Below the pieces are notes generated by a model, which was given only the letters and a program-made list of their open reading frames with translations, searched no databases and was not told the DNA's origin. Positions 25,128 to 34,103 of a DNA stretch of 64,000 bases are shown piece by piece (within the stretch, counting starts at the first letter, position 1; every line of letters starts with the position of its first letter). Source of the DNA: Chitinophagales bacterium (GTDB taxonomy: Bacteria > Bacteroidota > Bacteroidia > Chitinophagales > Saprospiraceae); the NCBI GenBank assembly GCA_017303475.1, contig JAFLBO010000019.1, positions 1 through 64,000 of the forward strand, read 5' to 3'. The position numbers and the translations under genes were made by a program.

Positions 25128-26690
25128 GTGTCAAAAAAGGACTCTTTCGTTGCCGCCATACAGGCCGGGTACCAATTTTCAGGTTCTTCCATCGTATTGG
25201 GAGGCGCCATGTTGGATGCAGAAGCAATTCCCGGATTGCAGATCAAAATACCCCTCCGCAGCATGAACCGGCATGGACTCATTGCCGGGGCAACCGGTAC
25301 GGGTAAAACCAAGAGTTTGCAAGTCATTGCAGAACAATTGGCGCACAATGGCGTGCCTTGTCTGCTCATGGATATAAAAGGTGACCTCAGTGGTATTGCC
25401 ATGCCTGGCACGGATAATCCAAAAATTACGGAACGCGCCGGAAAAATTGGTATTACCTGGCATGCACAGGGCAATTCCGTAGAATTTTTGACTCTTTCCG
25501 GGGAGAAAGGCGCGCGTTTGCGGGCTACGGTGAGCGAATTTGGCCCGGTGCTGTTTTCCCGAATTCTGGGCCTGAACGACACCCAGGGTGGGGTAGTGGC
25601 AGTAGTGTTTAAATACTGCGACGACCGAAACCTGCCATTGCTGGATCTGAAAGATTTTAAAAAAGTACTGCAATACCTGGGTAACGAAGGCAAAGCTGAA
25701 ATTGAAGCCGAGTTTGGACAATTCAGCAGCGCCACGGCAGGCACCATTCTTAGAAAGGTAGTGGAACTGGAGCAACAGGGTGCTGAAGCGTTTTTTGGCG
25801 AAGTCTCCTTCGATGTGCAGGATCTGGCCAGAATGGATGAAAATGGTCGCGGTGTTATCAGCATTGTGCGCCTGACCGATATCCAGGATCGTCCCAAGCT
25901 GTTCAGTACGTTTATGTTGCAAATGTTGGCTGAGATTTATGCCTCTTTCCCGGAAAAAGGTGATGTAGAGCAGCCAGAGTTGTGCATTTTTATTGATGAG
26001 GCGCACTTAGTATTCCAGGAGGCCAGCGCTGCGCTGATGCAGCAAATGGAAGCCATCATCAAGTTGATTCGTTCCAAAGGTGTGGGCATTTATTTTATTA
26101 CCCAAAATCCGGCGGATATTCCGGAAAGCGTATTGGCGCAGTTGGGTATGAAAGTACAACACTCGCTCCGTGCATTTACGGCAAAAGACCGCAAAGCCAT
26201 CAAGCTGGCTGCGGAAAACTATCCCATTACCGAGTATTATGAAACAGAAGACCTGTTGACCAACCTGGGTATCGGGGAAGCCATTGTGAGTGTACTGAAT
26301 GAAAAGGGTATTCCCACCCCGCTCGCGCATACGCTCATGCGCGCACCCGAGAGCAGGATGGATATTCTTACGCCAACCGAAATTGACAGCATCATTGGGC
26401 GTTCGGCGCTGGCCAGAAAGTATAACCAGGAAGTAGACCGCGAAAGCGCTTATGAAATCCTGAATGGTAAAATTGCGGAAGCGCAGGAGATGCAGGCTGA
26501 GCAGCAACAAAAGACGGTAGAAACCAAAAGGGAAAAAGAAGAGCCCAGCATGATCGAAACCATTGCTAAAGATCCACTGGCCCGCCAGATTGGACGCACA
26601 GTAGCCAGAGAACTCACCCGGGGACTGCTTGGGGTGTTGGGTTTGGGTGGTGCGAGCAGGTCTACGAGGAAGAAGACCAGCTGGTTTTGA
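25128..26690 (+). CDS. HerA/YjgR-like ATPase (DUF853)
   Basis: 520 residues. Walker A GATGTGKTKS at about residues 54-63, Walker B FIDEAHLVF, and KGVGIYFITQNPADIPE (sensor region) match the DUF853/YjgR group of HerA-FtsK ATPases. The C-terminus has a charged helix (AEAQEMQAEQQQKTVETKRE) and a basic tail. The cellular role of YjgR proteins is not established; some relatives form hexameric DNA translocases. The start is a GTG. No nuclease partner (NurA, Sir2) is adjacent, so this does not look like a HerA defence pair. Confidence 0.88.
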   Translation: MSKKDSFVAAIQAGYQFSGSSIVLGGAMLDAEAIPGLQIKIPLRSMNRHGLIAGATGTGKTKSLQVIAEQLAHNGVPCLLMDIKGDLSGIAMPGTDNPKITERAGKIGITWHAQGNSVEFLTLSGEKGARLRATVSEFGPVLFSRILGLNDTQGGVVAVVFKYCDDRNLPLLDLKDFKKVLQYLGNEGKAEIEAEFGQFSSATAGTILRKVVELEQQGAEAFFGEVSFDVQDLARMDENGRGVISIVRLTDIQDRPKLFSTFMLQMLAEIYASFPEKGDVEQPELCIFIDEAHLVFQEASAALMQQMEAIIKLIRSKGVGIYFITQNPADIPESVLAQLGMKVQHSLRAFTAKDRKAIKLAAENYPITEYYETEDLLTNLGIGEAIVSVLNEKGIPTPLAHTLMRAPESRMDILTPTEIDSIIGRSALARKYNQEVDRESAYEILNGKIAEAQEMQAEQQQKTVETKREKEEPSMIETIAKDPLARQIGRTVARELTRGLLGVLGLGGASRSTRKKTSWF

Positions 26691-26711
26691 TGGTTTATTG
26701 AGGAGAGAGGA

Positions 26712-26742
26712 TTTTACCGCAGAGATGCGGAGACGCAGAGGG
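26712..26742 (+). repeat. Low-complexity GCAGAGATGCGGAGACGCAGAG tract
   Basis: Tandem GCGGAGA/GCAGAG words after the HerA-like gene. This is a word-repeat type seen in many environmental bacteria and similar in style to 1594-1628. Confidence 0.6.
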
Positions 26743-26746
26743 TGAT

Positions 26747-26783
26747 AAGCGGATCGGCTCACTCAAAGTGAGCCGATCCGCTT
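26747..26783. terminator. Perfect 17-bp hairpin between convergent genes
   Basis: AAGCGGATCGGCTCACT pairs without mismatch with 26767-26783, leaving a 3-nt loop (CAA). It separates the HerA-like gene from the convergent cohesin-like gene and could stop transcripts from either side, although there is no T run. Confidence 0.65.
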
Positions 26784-26790
26784 GTAACCC

Positions 26791-27588
26791 TTAATTTATA
26801 CACAGAAAACAGGTCGAAATCCCCTGTTCCGTCTTCAACATCACCAAAAACAGCCCGGCATTTGCAAATGCATCTTCAGGGATTAGGAATTGGTTTTGAC
26901 CAGATTGGTAAATGATATTTTGCTCCCAAACTAATTGTCCAGCCAGATTTGTCACCCGAATTGTACCATTCCCGGCATCAGGTGAATTCAGCATGAGGGT
27001 TGTAGCGGAAGTACTGGGATTGGGCTGGAGTTGAAAATTCAGGTTCCGACCTTCCGGTATGGTTACCGCAGAGTTTGAAGGAATGATAATGATGTGGCCG
27101 TTTACAAACAGGCTGGAATTCCAGACGTTTTGAGCGTATGCATTATAGGCTTCGTTCCCGCCGCTGCCAGGTTGACCACATCCGCTTGCCAAAGAAATAT
27201 CTGTACTATTTCCAGGCATTGGAATTACTTTAAAACAAACGGAGGCTATGGTATCACCATCCGGTTTGGTAACTCCAATACCAGGGGGATCTGCCCAACC
27301 CATAAATAAACAATGATTGTTTAGGTGCAAGAAATCCAATGATGACCATCCTGGCAGTTGAAGGTTTTCGACATGGTCAAAATCAACCACGTTTTTATCC
27401 CATCCAAGTATCATCTGGAACGAAACAATCTTGTAAAAATCATGAACCTTCAGATTCAGGCATACCACCTGATTCGGGGCGGCCATGGCAGTGTCGAACG
27501 AAAAATGAAAATTGGAGGATTGCCCGAGGGCGTTTCCGGGTTGCAGCAGGATGGCAAACCCGAGGACGAGTAATTGGGAAAATTTCAT
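26791..27588 (-). CDS. Cohesin-like domain protein with T9SS sorting domain
   Basis: 265 residues: signal peptide (MKFSQLLVLGFAILLQPGNALG), a cohesin-like beta domain (APNQVVCLNLKVHDFYKIVSFQMILGWD at about residues 37-64, then PDGDTIASVCFKVI), and a C-terminal T9SS type A sorting domain (NFQLQPNPSTSATTLML onward). It is a paralogue of the next gene (27674-28483) with the same layout, so the two probably arose by tandem duplication. The partner of the cohesin-like domain is unknown; the first gene in the window carries dockerin-like motifs. Confidence 0.8.
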   Translation of the reverse strand: MKFSQLLVLGFAILLQPGNALGQSSNFHFSFDTAMAAPNQVVCLNLKVHDFYKIVSFQMILGWDKNVVDFDHVENLQLPGWSSLDFLHLNNHCLFMGWADPPGIGVTKPDGDTIASVCFKVIPMPGNSTDISLASGCGQPGSGGNEAYNAYAQNVWNSSLFVNGHIIIIPSNSAVTIPEGRNLNFQLQPNPSTSATTLMLNSPDAGNGTIRVTNLAGQLVWEQNIIYQSGQNQFLIPEDAFANAGLFLVMLKTEQGISTCFLCIN

Positions 27589-27598
27589 GTTATCGGCA

Positions 27599-27635
27599 GA
27601 TTTGTGGATTAATAATGCTTATCAATCCACAAATC
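27599..27635. terminator. 12-bp hairpin between the two cohesin-like genes
   Basis: GATTTGTGGATT pairs with AATCCACAAATC across a 13-nt loop. It may end the transcript of the upstream paralogue or lie in the leader of the downstream one. Confidence 0.5.
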
Positions 27636-27673
27636 CAATGCCTGTAACAGATAAATGCCGTTAAAATGTCAAA

Positions 27674-28483
27674 TTACTGCACACTCAAAATCTGGCTGCT
27701 CACCTCCTGCCCGTTTTTCAGGCTCACCTGATAAGCGCCTTTCATCTTGAGGGCTGTTGCCGGAATATCAAAGTAATTCTCGCCTGCTTTGACGCTTACC
27801 GGCTGCTCATAAACGGTTCTTCCGGTGGCATCGGTAACCATGAGTTGCCACTGGCCAGCCTGAGCCGCTTTGAAACTGATTCGTGAACCGGCTGAAGTTG
27901 GGTTGGGGCTCATTTGAAATGCCTGCGCAGGCTTGTTATTAGCTTCATTCAGCGCAGTTGTAGCATTGGGTTCCACGATTTCTACCGAACCCGCCACACT
28001 CAAATTGGGATTCCAGGCGTTCTCCAACTGGGCATTATATGCTTCTGCGCCTCCGGCACTCGGGTGAAAACCTTCGCTACCTGCGGTAATTTCTGTGCTG
28101 GTTCCAACAATAGAAATAGCTTTGAAACACACCTCGGCCAATACTGCGCCATCAGGTTTGCTCTGAGATTTCCCGCTGGGATCGGCCCAGCCCACCAACA
28201 GCCGATTGGGCGCTACAAGATTGAAACTGGTGGCAGTTAAACCAGGCAACTGATAGTTCTGGGTATGGTCGTATTTCAAGACATTGGCATTCCAACTCAG
28301 GGAATACTGATAACTCAGAATGTTATCAAAGCCCTGGGCAAACACAGGTACACAAACCACCTGGTTCGGAGCGGCCTCTTTTCGGTCGATGGCTACCGCA
28401 AATTTTTGATTTTGAGCAGCCAGAGAGCCCGCTATCATGCAAGCAATAGAAAAGGCAAGGGTTTTGCGCGATAAGATCATCAT
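27674..28483 (-). CDS. Cohesin-like domain protein with T9SS sorting domain (paralogue)
   Basis: 269 residues from MMILSRKTLAF. Signal peptide (TLAFSIACMIAGSLAAQ), cohesin-like domain (APNQVVCVPVFAQGFDNILSYQYSLSWN; LLVGWADPSG; PDGAVLAEVCFK), and a C-terminal sorting domain (AFQMSPNPTSAGSRISF to SSQILSVQ). Shares the APNQVVC, GWADP and PDG blocks with the 26791-27588 product. The frame is open 18 codons further upstream, but without a signal peptide. Probably surface displayed; ligand unknown. Confidence 0.8.
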   Translation of the reverse strand: MMILSRKTLAFSIACMIAGSLAAQNQKFAVAIDRKEAAPNQVVCVPVFAQGFDNILSYQYSLSWNANVLKYDHTQNYQLPGLTATSFNLVAPNRLLVGWADPSGKSQSKPDGAVLAEVCFKAISIVGTSTEITAGSEGFHPSAGGAEAYNAQLENAWNPNLSVAGSVEIVEPNATTALNEANNKPAQAFQMSPNPTSAGSRISFKAAQAGQWQLMVTDATGRTVYEQPVSVKAGENYFDIPATALKMKGAYQVSLKNGQEVSSQILSVQ

Positions 28484-28649
28484 ACGGAATCGTTTAAAGA
28501 TTAACAGACCACAAATATCGCACAAAGAAAATGCCATTCCTGCGAGTTTTCAGTCCTTTTGTAAAATGCTAACAATGGCAAAAGTTGTTGCATACGCCGC
28601 CAAAGGCTGCATTTTGGTCTAAACTTCTGCTATTCCACGCACAAGCCCC

Positions 28650-28657
28650 TACTTTTG
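28650..28657 (+). promoter_or_regulatory. -7 box (TACTTTTG) upstream of the subtilase gene
   Basis: Perfect TAnnTTTG, giving a leader of about 80 nt before the ATG at 28741. No good -33 match at the usual distance. The divergent gap 28484-28740 otherwise contains no gene that I can see. Confidence 0.45.
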
Positions 28658-28740
28658 CCGTTCCAAATACCATGGTGCAACCCGAATGGGCGACCACTGT
28701 CGTTATTTCAAATGATTGATCATTAAAAATTTTCACTGAC

Positions 28741-30447
28741 ATGAATTTCAAAAAAGGACTTTTTGTGGCGATTGCCTGCCTGCCAGGTCTGGTAATGTCT
28801 GCGCAAAACAAAGCCCCTGAGAACTGGTTCAACCTTGATCCTACTACCGACAAGGTTAATGGTACTGGTGGTGATGAAGCCATCAAAATGTTGAAAAACA
28901 AAAACAAAAAAAGCCAAACCGTTATCGTAGCCGTGCTGGACTCCGGTGTGGAAGTTGATCACGAAGATCTGAAAGATGTGATGTGGGTAAATCCAGGCGA
29001 AATTCCTGGAAACGGTAAAGACGACGATAACAATGGATATGTGGACGATATCCACGGCTGGAACTTCCTGGCCGGGCCAGGCGGTAATGTTAACCACGAA
29101 ACCCTTGAGCTCACACGCGAATACGCACGCCTGAAGAAGCGTTTTGAAGGCACCGATCCTAAAAACCTCCATGGTGACGCTGCCGAAGAGTACAAGTATT
29201 GGCAAAAAGTAAAAGAAGACTTCGAAGCGCAGCGCGCTGAAGCTGTTTCTGGTATGGAAAATGCCACCAAACAACTGAAGCCAATCGAAGATGCTTTCAA
29301 TGCAGTAGAAAAGGCCCTCAACGGCAAAGAATTCAATGCAGATAACGTTGCTGCCATCAAAACCGATGGCAACGAAGAACTGAAAAAGCAGGTTGAAATG
29401 ATCAAAATGGTCATGGCTCAGGGTTTGACCTCTCGCAAAGACCTGGAAGATGCTAAAAAAGAAGCATCCGAGTTCTTCTACAACCAGGTTGAATTCCAAT
29501 TGAACCCCGACCTCAACGAACGTGCAAAAGTTGGCGACGACCCTAACGATCTGACCAACCGTTTCTACGGTACCAACGAATACGAAGGCCCAGACGCTTT
29601 CCACGGTACTCACGTTGCCGGTATCATTGCAGCTAACCGCAACAACAACATCGGAATCAAAGGTGTAGCTGATAACGTGAAGATTATGACTGTTCGTTGC
29701 GTGCCTGATGGCGACGAGCGCGACAAAGACGTAGCCAACGCTATCTACTACGCTGTTGACAATGGCGCAAGCGTAATCAACATGTCATTCGGTAAAGGTT
29801 ACAGCCCACACAAATGGTATGTAGACCAGGCTATGCGTTATGCTGCCGAGCACGATGTATTGCTCGTGCATGCTGCTGGTAACAGCCACGCCAATAACGA
29901 TAAAGACGCTAACTTCCCGAACGATGAACTGGAAAAGCCTATCAAAAAAGGCTTGTTTGGCAAAGAGAAGCGAATTTCTACCTGGATGGAAATTGGCGCG
30001 CTGAACTGGCGTTCAGGCGAGAAGCGTGTAGCTTCTTTCTCCAACTATGGTAAAAAGAACGTAGACCTTTTCTCTCCAGGCGTTCAATTGCAATCCACAG
30101 TGCCTGATGGTAAATACGGCCCGGCCAGCGGTACTTCCATGGCCAGCCCGGCTGCTGCCGGTGTGGCTGCACTGATCCGCTCTTACTACCCTGAGCTTTC
30201 TGCTGTACAGGTGAAGCATATCATGGAGACTTCTGTAGTAAAACAGGATGGGGAAGTGATCAAACCTGGTACCACAGAAAAAGTGAAGTTCTCTGAACTT
30301 TGCGTAAGCGGTGGTACGGTTAGCGCTACCAATGCAGTTGCTTTGGCTGAAAAAACCAAGCCCGCTCCAAAAGTGAAAAAAGCAGTATGGCGCGATGCCG
30401 GCATGGGCAAAAAAATCAAAAAAGCTGGTAAAGAGCCACGCGCTTAA
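28741..30447 (+). CDS. Subtilisin-like serine protease (S8 family)
   Basis: 568 residues with a signal peptide (MNFKKGLFVAIACLPGLVMSA). Catalytic triad: Asp67 (VAVLDSGVEVDH), His288 (FHGTHVAGI) and Ser466 (GTSMASPAAAG). A helical insertion of about 150 residues rich in Lys/Glu separates Asp and His, much more than in ordinary subtilisins. No T9SS sorting domain; the C-terminus is a short basic tail (VKKAVWRDAGMGKKIKKAGK), so it probably stays in the periplasm or is secreted another way. Codon choice is strongly biased (AAC, GAC, CGC), as in highly expressed genes. Confidence 0.92.
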   Translation: MNFKKGLFVAIACLPGLVMSAQNKAPENWFNLDPTTDKVNGTGGDEAIKMLKNKNKKSQTVIVAVLDSGVEVDHEDLKDVMWVNPGEIPGNGKDDDNNGYVDDIHGWNFLAGPGGNVNHETLELTREYARLKKRFEGTDPKNLHGDAAEEYKYWQKVKEDFEAQRAEAVSGMENATKQLKPIEDAFNAVEKALNGKEFNADNVAAIKTDGNEELKKQVEMIKMVMAQGLTSRKDLEDAKKEASEFFYNQVEFQLNPDLNERAKVGDDPNDLTNRFYGTNEYEGPDAFHGTHVAGIIAANRNNNIGIKGVADNVKIMTVRCVPDGDERDKDVANAIYYAVDNGASVINMSFGKGYSPHKWYVDQAMRYAAEHDVLLVHAAGNSHANNDKDANFPNDELEKPIKKGLFGKEKRISTWMEIGALNWRSGEKRVASFSNYGKKNVDLFSPGVQLQSTVPDGKYGPASGTSMASPAAAGVAALIRSYYPELSAVQVKHIMETSVVKQDGEVIKPGTTEKVKFSELCVSGGTVSATNAVALAEKTKPAPKVKKAVWRDAGMGKKIKKAGKEPRA

Positions 30448-30466
30448 ACCATCTTTTGCTCATAAT

Positions 30467-30505
30467 AAAAAAGCGCCGGGACATCTTGTGCCCCGGCGCT
30501 TTTTT
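30467..30505 (+). terminator. Intrinsic terminator of the subtilase gene
   Basis: AGCGCCGGG / CCCGGCGCT stem with A run before and six T after. It should work in both directions. Confidence 0.85.
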
Positions 30506-30509
30506 ATTT

Positions 30510-30527
30510 CCCGCCCTAAAGGACGGG
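30510..30527. repeat. Small hairpin with TAAA loop
   Basis: CCCGCCC TAAA GGACGGG, one mismatch. One of several compact hairpins in the intergenic regions of this window. Confidence 0.45.
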
Positions 30528-30586
30528 GTAAGGTTAACATCACATGCCAAATTAAAAATGAGTATCCTTTCTAATCCCCGACTGCA

Positions 30587-31081
30587 TTATTTCTTCAATA
30601 GTTCCTGTAATGGCGCCTGAGCTTTCATTTTGATGGTGCGGATGAAGTCTGGTCGTTTGTGCTCTGCTGTCCATTCCCCTTTTTTGGAGTCATACTTCCA
30701 GCTTATGGTATGCCAACCGGATCTTACCGGGCTTAAATACAACTGATTGTCAGTTAATAAAGTGGCTACCCACTCTTTATTGGTGCCCATGTATATATGG
30801 TTGTTGCTCCAGTAAACCTTGGTGATATTGGTGCCGGAGCTGTCCTTGCCGTCAAACTGATACGATAGAACATCTAACGTGGTGTCTGAACTAAAGGAAT
30901 AGGTTTGGTAAAAACCGGGCCCTGCCACCTCGCTCTTCCAATTGCCCTCTATCCAGTGCAGTTTTTTTAAATCCTCTTTGCTGTAAACTGGTGGATTGTT
31001 TGGGTCGCCGGGTGTTGGCGGAGTTTCCTTGCAGGAAAACAGGCTGCTGAGTATCAAGCCAAAAATCAATTGCTTTGTCAT
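30587..31081 (-). CDS. Putative lipoprotein with lipocalin-like (DUF6265-type) domain
   Basis: 164 residues starting MTKQLIFGLILSSLFSC. The hydrophobic segment ending in a lipobox Cys (LFSC) marks a lipoprotein. The rest (LHWIEGNWKSE, then alternating strands and FIRTIKMKAQAP) resembles small beta-barrel domains of unknown function starting with an 'xxWxxGxW' motif. The function is unknown. The frame extends to 31129, but only the ATG at 31081 puts the signal at the N-terminus. Confidence 0.7.
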   Translation of the reverse strand: MTKQLIFGLILSSLFSCKETPPTPGDPNNPPVYSKEDLKKLHWIEGNWKSEVAGPGFYQTYSFSSDTTLDVLSYQFDGKDSSGTNITKVYWSNNHIYMGTNKEWVATLLTDNQLYLSPVRSGWHTISWKYDSKKGEWTAEHKRPDFIRTIKMKAQAPLQELLKK

Positions 31082-31130
31082 AAGTCCAATGGATTGAAAG
31101 GACAAAGTTCTGAAAAATCCTGAACACACG

Positions 31131-32042
31131 TCAAAACAGACTTCCCTGCTGTCCTGGAACCTGTTTGGGGCCTCGCATTCTTACTTCAGGCATTGTTTTA
31201 GAAAAGGTTTCCACACAATATTGGCTTAGCTCCGGGGCCAGCAAATTATCAGGCTCATGGGCAAAAAAGTAAACCTGCCGCAAGCCCTGCTCTGTCCATT
31301 GCTTCAATCTCCCCGACCACTCCTGGATTCTCCGATAGTCGGAAGGATGAAGGTCGTTACCAACAAACCGGATCAGGGTAGCCGATGTCGTCTGTTGCAT
31401 ATGGCAAACATCCCTTCTTCCGGCCACATCTGTAATAACGGCAGCTGTATGGTAATCCCTCAAAAGGTCAAATAAATACCGCGACTCCGGACCGTCTTGA
31501 AAAAACACAGGGTGCCGCACCTCCACAGCCAGGGGAATTAATGGGGCCACTGCAGCCAGAAAACGGTCAAGAATGGGCAGCTCTTTTGGGCCAAAATGAG
31601 GCGGCAATTGCATGAAACAATACCCCAATCGTACGCCTAACCCGATGATTGTTTCACAAAAAATCCGCGGTTCATAGGTGGATAATCCTAAATCCCGGGC
31701 ATGGCTGATGCTTTGCGGAAGTTTGGGGCAAAACCTGAAATCTTCCGGTGTTTCGGCAATCCAGCGATCTACCAAGGCGGAATCAGGCATCCTGTAATGG
31801 GTGGTATTGAATTCTATGGTGTTGAACTGTGTCCCGTAATGCCGCAAGAAGTCACGGTCTTTAGCCCCAAATGGATACCATTTGCCCACCCAGGGTTTCA
31901 TATTGTATCCGGTAGGCCCAACATATATTTCCGGTATTTGCCCGTTGATGCTTAGGTCGGATAAAAAACGCCGGTTGCTTTCCGGCTCGGCCGGCAATCT
32001 GAAATCCACCTGATCAACATTGGGTAATTTTCCAAAATCCAT
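31131..32042 (-). CDS. DUF72 (YecE) family protein
   Basis: 303 residues of the DUF72 TIM-barrel-like family. Blocks IYVGPTGYNMKPWVGKWYP, YGTQFNTIEFNTTHYRMP, FRFCPKLPQSISHARDL, LAVEVRHPVFF and VYFFAHEP are diagnostic. Activity is not established for the family. It lies between the lipoprotein gene and the OmpA-like gene on the same strand and could be cotranscribed with the latter (26-bp gap). Confidence 0.9.
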   Translation of the reverse strand: MDFGKLPNVDQVDFRLPAEPESNRRFLSDLSINGQIPEIYVGPTGYNMKPWVGKWYPFGAKDRDFLRHYGTQFNTIEFNTTHYRMPDSALVDRWIAETPEDFRFCPKLPQSISHARDLGLSTYEPRIFCETIIGLGVRLGYCFMQLPPHFGPKELPILDRFLAAVAPLIPLAVEVRHPVFFQDGPESRYLFDLLRDYHTAAVITDVAGRRDVCHMQQTTSATLIRFVGNDLHPSDYRRIQEWSGRLKQWTEQGLRQVYFFAHEPDNLLAPELSQYCVETFSKTMPEVRMRGPKQVPGQQGSLF

Positions 32043-32068
32043 ACACTTTTACTGATGTTGAACGCAGC

Positions 32069-33706
32069 CTATCTAACCAGGAAATGAATCTCTACACGTC
32101 TGTTTAACTGACGGTTGGTGCGACTGTCGTTTGGCACAAACGGCTTATTGGAGCCATGACCGATGTAACTCAGGCGTTTGGCATCAATTCCTTTGGTAAT
32201 CAGGTAGTCGCGACACCGTTTAGCGCGTTTTTCTGATAGCAAACCATTGGCTGGTTCCTGTCCTGTATTATCGGTGTGCCCTTCCAGTCGCGCTTCCAAC
32301 CTCGGGTCAGCCTGTAAAATAGTGACTACTTCATCCAGCGTCACCAAGGAAGTGCCATACCAGTCTTCCAGGGTGGATCCAAAATAAACAGCCTTGAAAG
32401 GTACGCCAGGGGCGGGTGGCATAGCTTCCGGACAACCTTTTTTTTCAGGCAATCCAGCCAAAGTTGGACATTCATCCTCTTTGTCGGCAATGCCATCGCT
32501 ATCGGAATCAGGGCAGCCTTTCAAACGTTCAGGCCCTGCTATTCCCGGACAAGCATCTTTATTATCCGGCAGCCCGTCTTCATCAGAATCCGGACATCCT
32601 TTCCAGCGAAGGTGACCGCGCATGTCCGGACAGAGGTCTTCTGCATCGGCCACGCCATCTTTATCCCGGTCAATCGCCGGACAGCCCCGATACTCCAGGA
32701 CGCCTTTGGTGTCGGGGCAGTTGTCGTCCTTGTCGGCTATGCCGTCTTCATCCCTATCCGGACAACCTTTCAGGCTGGCATGTCCAATTTCCTCCGGACA
32801 ATGGTCGTCGCGGTCTGCCACGCCATCGCCATCAGTATCCGGGCAACCAAAAAGTTGCAGGTTGCCAGGTCCGTCAGGGCATTGATCGTAAATATCTGGT
32901 ATGCCATCTCCATCCCTGTCGGGTTCTACAGGTTTGACTACGATGTCAGGACGGGGTTCATGCTGGTTGATTTTGGCATTTTTGTCTTTACCAAAGGCAT
33001 AACTACCGGTTATGCCGGCATAGAAATACCAATCGTTATCTGAAGGGATTCCGGCCACACTGATGCCATCCATGTAATCGCCCAGGGTAGGGGTTAGTAT
33101 GGCTTCCATGCCCAGAGTGAAATGAGAGCCTGCTCTGAAGCGGCCACCCAAACCCACCGGAATGCTGATATCAGGCTTGTTATTGTGGCTTTTATCTACT
33201 GATACCAGTACAGGGTCCAGGTAGTCGTTTGGTTGCTGATCGTTCCAGTAAACTTTAGGGTTGGCAAAATAAACCCCTGCGCCAAGGGCCAGAAACGGGC
33301 TGAAAAGCTGCCGTTTTTTGCGAAGGGTTTTGGATTTCCCCTTTTTGACCCCGTACAAGCCAGCCGGATAAAATTCAGCCATCAGGGTAATGTCGTACAG
33401 TGAGCCTGTAACTGAAAGGCCGCGTTGAGAGCGCCATTCCGGAACGGCGTAGTGGCTGTCGTTGCCAGATATCCGGGCCAGGATAAGGTTTGCGCGCAGG
33501 CAAAGGTTGTTAGTCAGGTTTTTTCTGGTATGCAAACCCAGACCAGGATTGGCTCCAAATATTTTTTGCCCGAGCCGCATCTCATTGGTTTCACCCAGGT
33601 AAATGGCTGTGCCGGCGCTGAGTCCAAACTCCCAGGGAGACGGGGTTTGGCTGCCTCCTGTTTGGCACGCCAGGACAAGCAATAAACATGAAATCGTGTT
33701 TCTCAT
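32069..33706 (-). CDS. OmpA-family outer membrane protein with thrombospondin type 3 repeats
   Basis: 545 residues from MRNTISCLLLVLACQTGGSQ (signal). A beta-barrel-like N-terminal half (to about residue 270) is followed by six calcium-binding thrombospondin-3 repeats of DxDxDGIxDxxDxCP type and a C-terminal OmpA peptidoglycan-binding domain (LEGHTDNTGQ, NRRVEIHF). It should anchor the outer membrane to peptidoglycan. The gene starts 515 bp from mraZ, divergently; the shared gap holds three MraZ-box-like repeats, two of them oriented towards this gene. Confidence 0.9.
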   Translation of the reverse strand: MRNTISCLLLVLACQTGGSQTPSPWEFGLSAGTAIYLGETNEMRLGQKIFGANPGLGLHTRKNLTNNLCLRANLILARISGNDSHYAVPEWRSQRGLSVTGSLYDITLMAEFYPAGLYGVKKGKSKTLRKKRQLFSPFLALGAGVYFANPKVYWNDQQPNDYLDPVLVSVDKSHNNKPDISIPVGLGGRFRAGSHFTLGMEAILTPTLGDYMDGISVAGIPSDNDWYFYAGITGSYAFGKDKNAKINQHEPRPDIVVKPVEPDRDGDGIPDIYDQCPDGPGNLQLFGCPDTDGDGVADRDDHCPEEIGHASLKGCPDRDEDGIADKDDNCPDTKGVLEYRGCPAIDRDKDGVADAEDLCPDMRGHLRWKGCPDSDEDGLPDNKDACPGIAGPERLKGCPDSDSDGIADKEDECPTLAGLPEKKGCPEAMPPAPGVPFKAVYFGSTLEDWYGTSLVTLDEVVTILQADPRLEARLEGHTDNTGQEPANGLLSEKRAKRCRDYLITKGIDAKRLSYIGHGSNKPFVPNDSRTNRQLNRRVEIHFLVR

Positions 33707-33833
33707 AGGATGTAAATGGCCAGGCATATTACCTGTAAAGCCGGTATGTCATCGGTTTGGGCACAAATTACCCATTTTGGCATATATGCAATTGGAATAT
33801 GTCGGATTTGATTGGAAAATGTGATTCGGGTTT

Positions 33834-33848
33834 CCACTTTTTACCACC
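33834..33848 (-). promoter_or_regulatory. GTGG-N6-GTGG direct repeat (MraZ-box-like), copy 1
   Basis: On the minus strand GTGG starts recur exactly 10 bases apart (GGTGGTAAAAAGTGG). The spacing matches MraZ operators, which are runs of short GTGG/TGGG words one helical turn apart. Confidence 0.45.
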
Positions 33849-33874
33849 GGGGTAGTTATTGTTGAATTTGATCT

Positions 33875-33889
33875 CCACATTTTACCACC
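33875..33889 (-). promoter_or_regulatory. GTGG-N6-GTGG direct repeat (MraZ-box-like), copy 2
   Basis: GGTGGTAAAATGTGG on the minus strand, 41 bases from copy 1 and differing by one base. The rest of 33890-34100 is AT rich and contains no gene. Confidence 0.45.
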
Positions 33890-34103
33890 TTATGTGCTGT
33901 GGCGATTGTTTCTGAGCTTAAATGTTGATTTTGAGTACAGGGTTTTGCTTGTTTTGTATGCTTTCTGGAAAAAAAATGGATTTTTTTATACTTTTGACTG
34001 GATTGATTATGCTCTAAGGTAGAAAAATAATTTTTGTAAAACAATTGATTATCAATGTTTTAAATGATATAATAAATTTTTTTTGACAAAAAAAGGATAA
34101 AAA

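Noticed and set aside
25128..26690. HerA-like defence system (HerA-NurA, HerA-Sir2, HerA-DUF4297)
   Set aside because: The gene matches the YjgR/DUF853 group and no nuclease or effector gene lies beside it.
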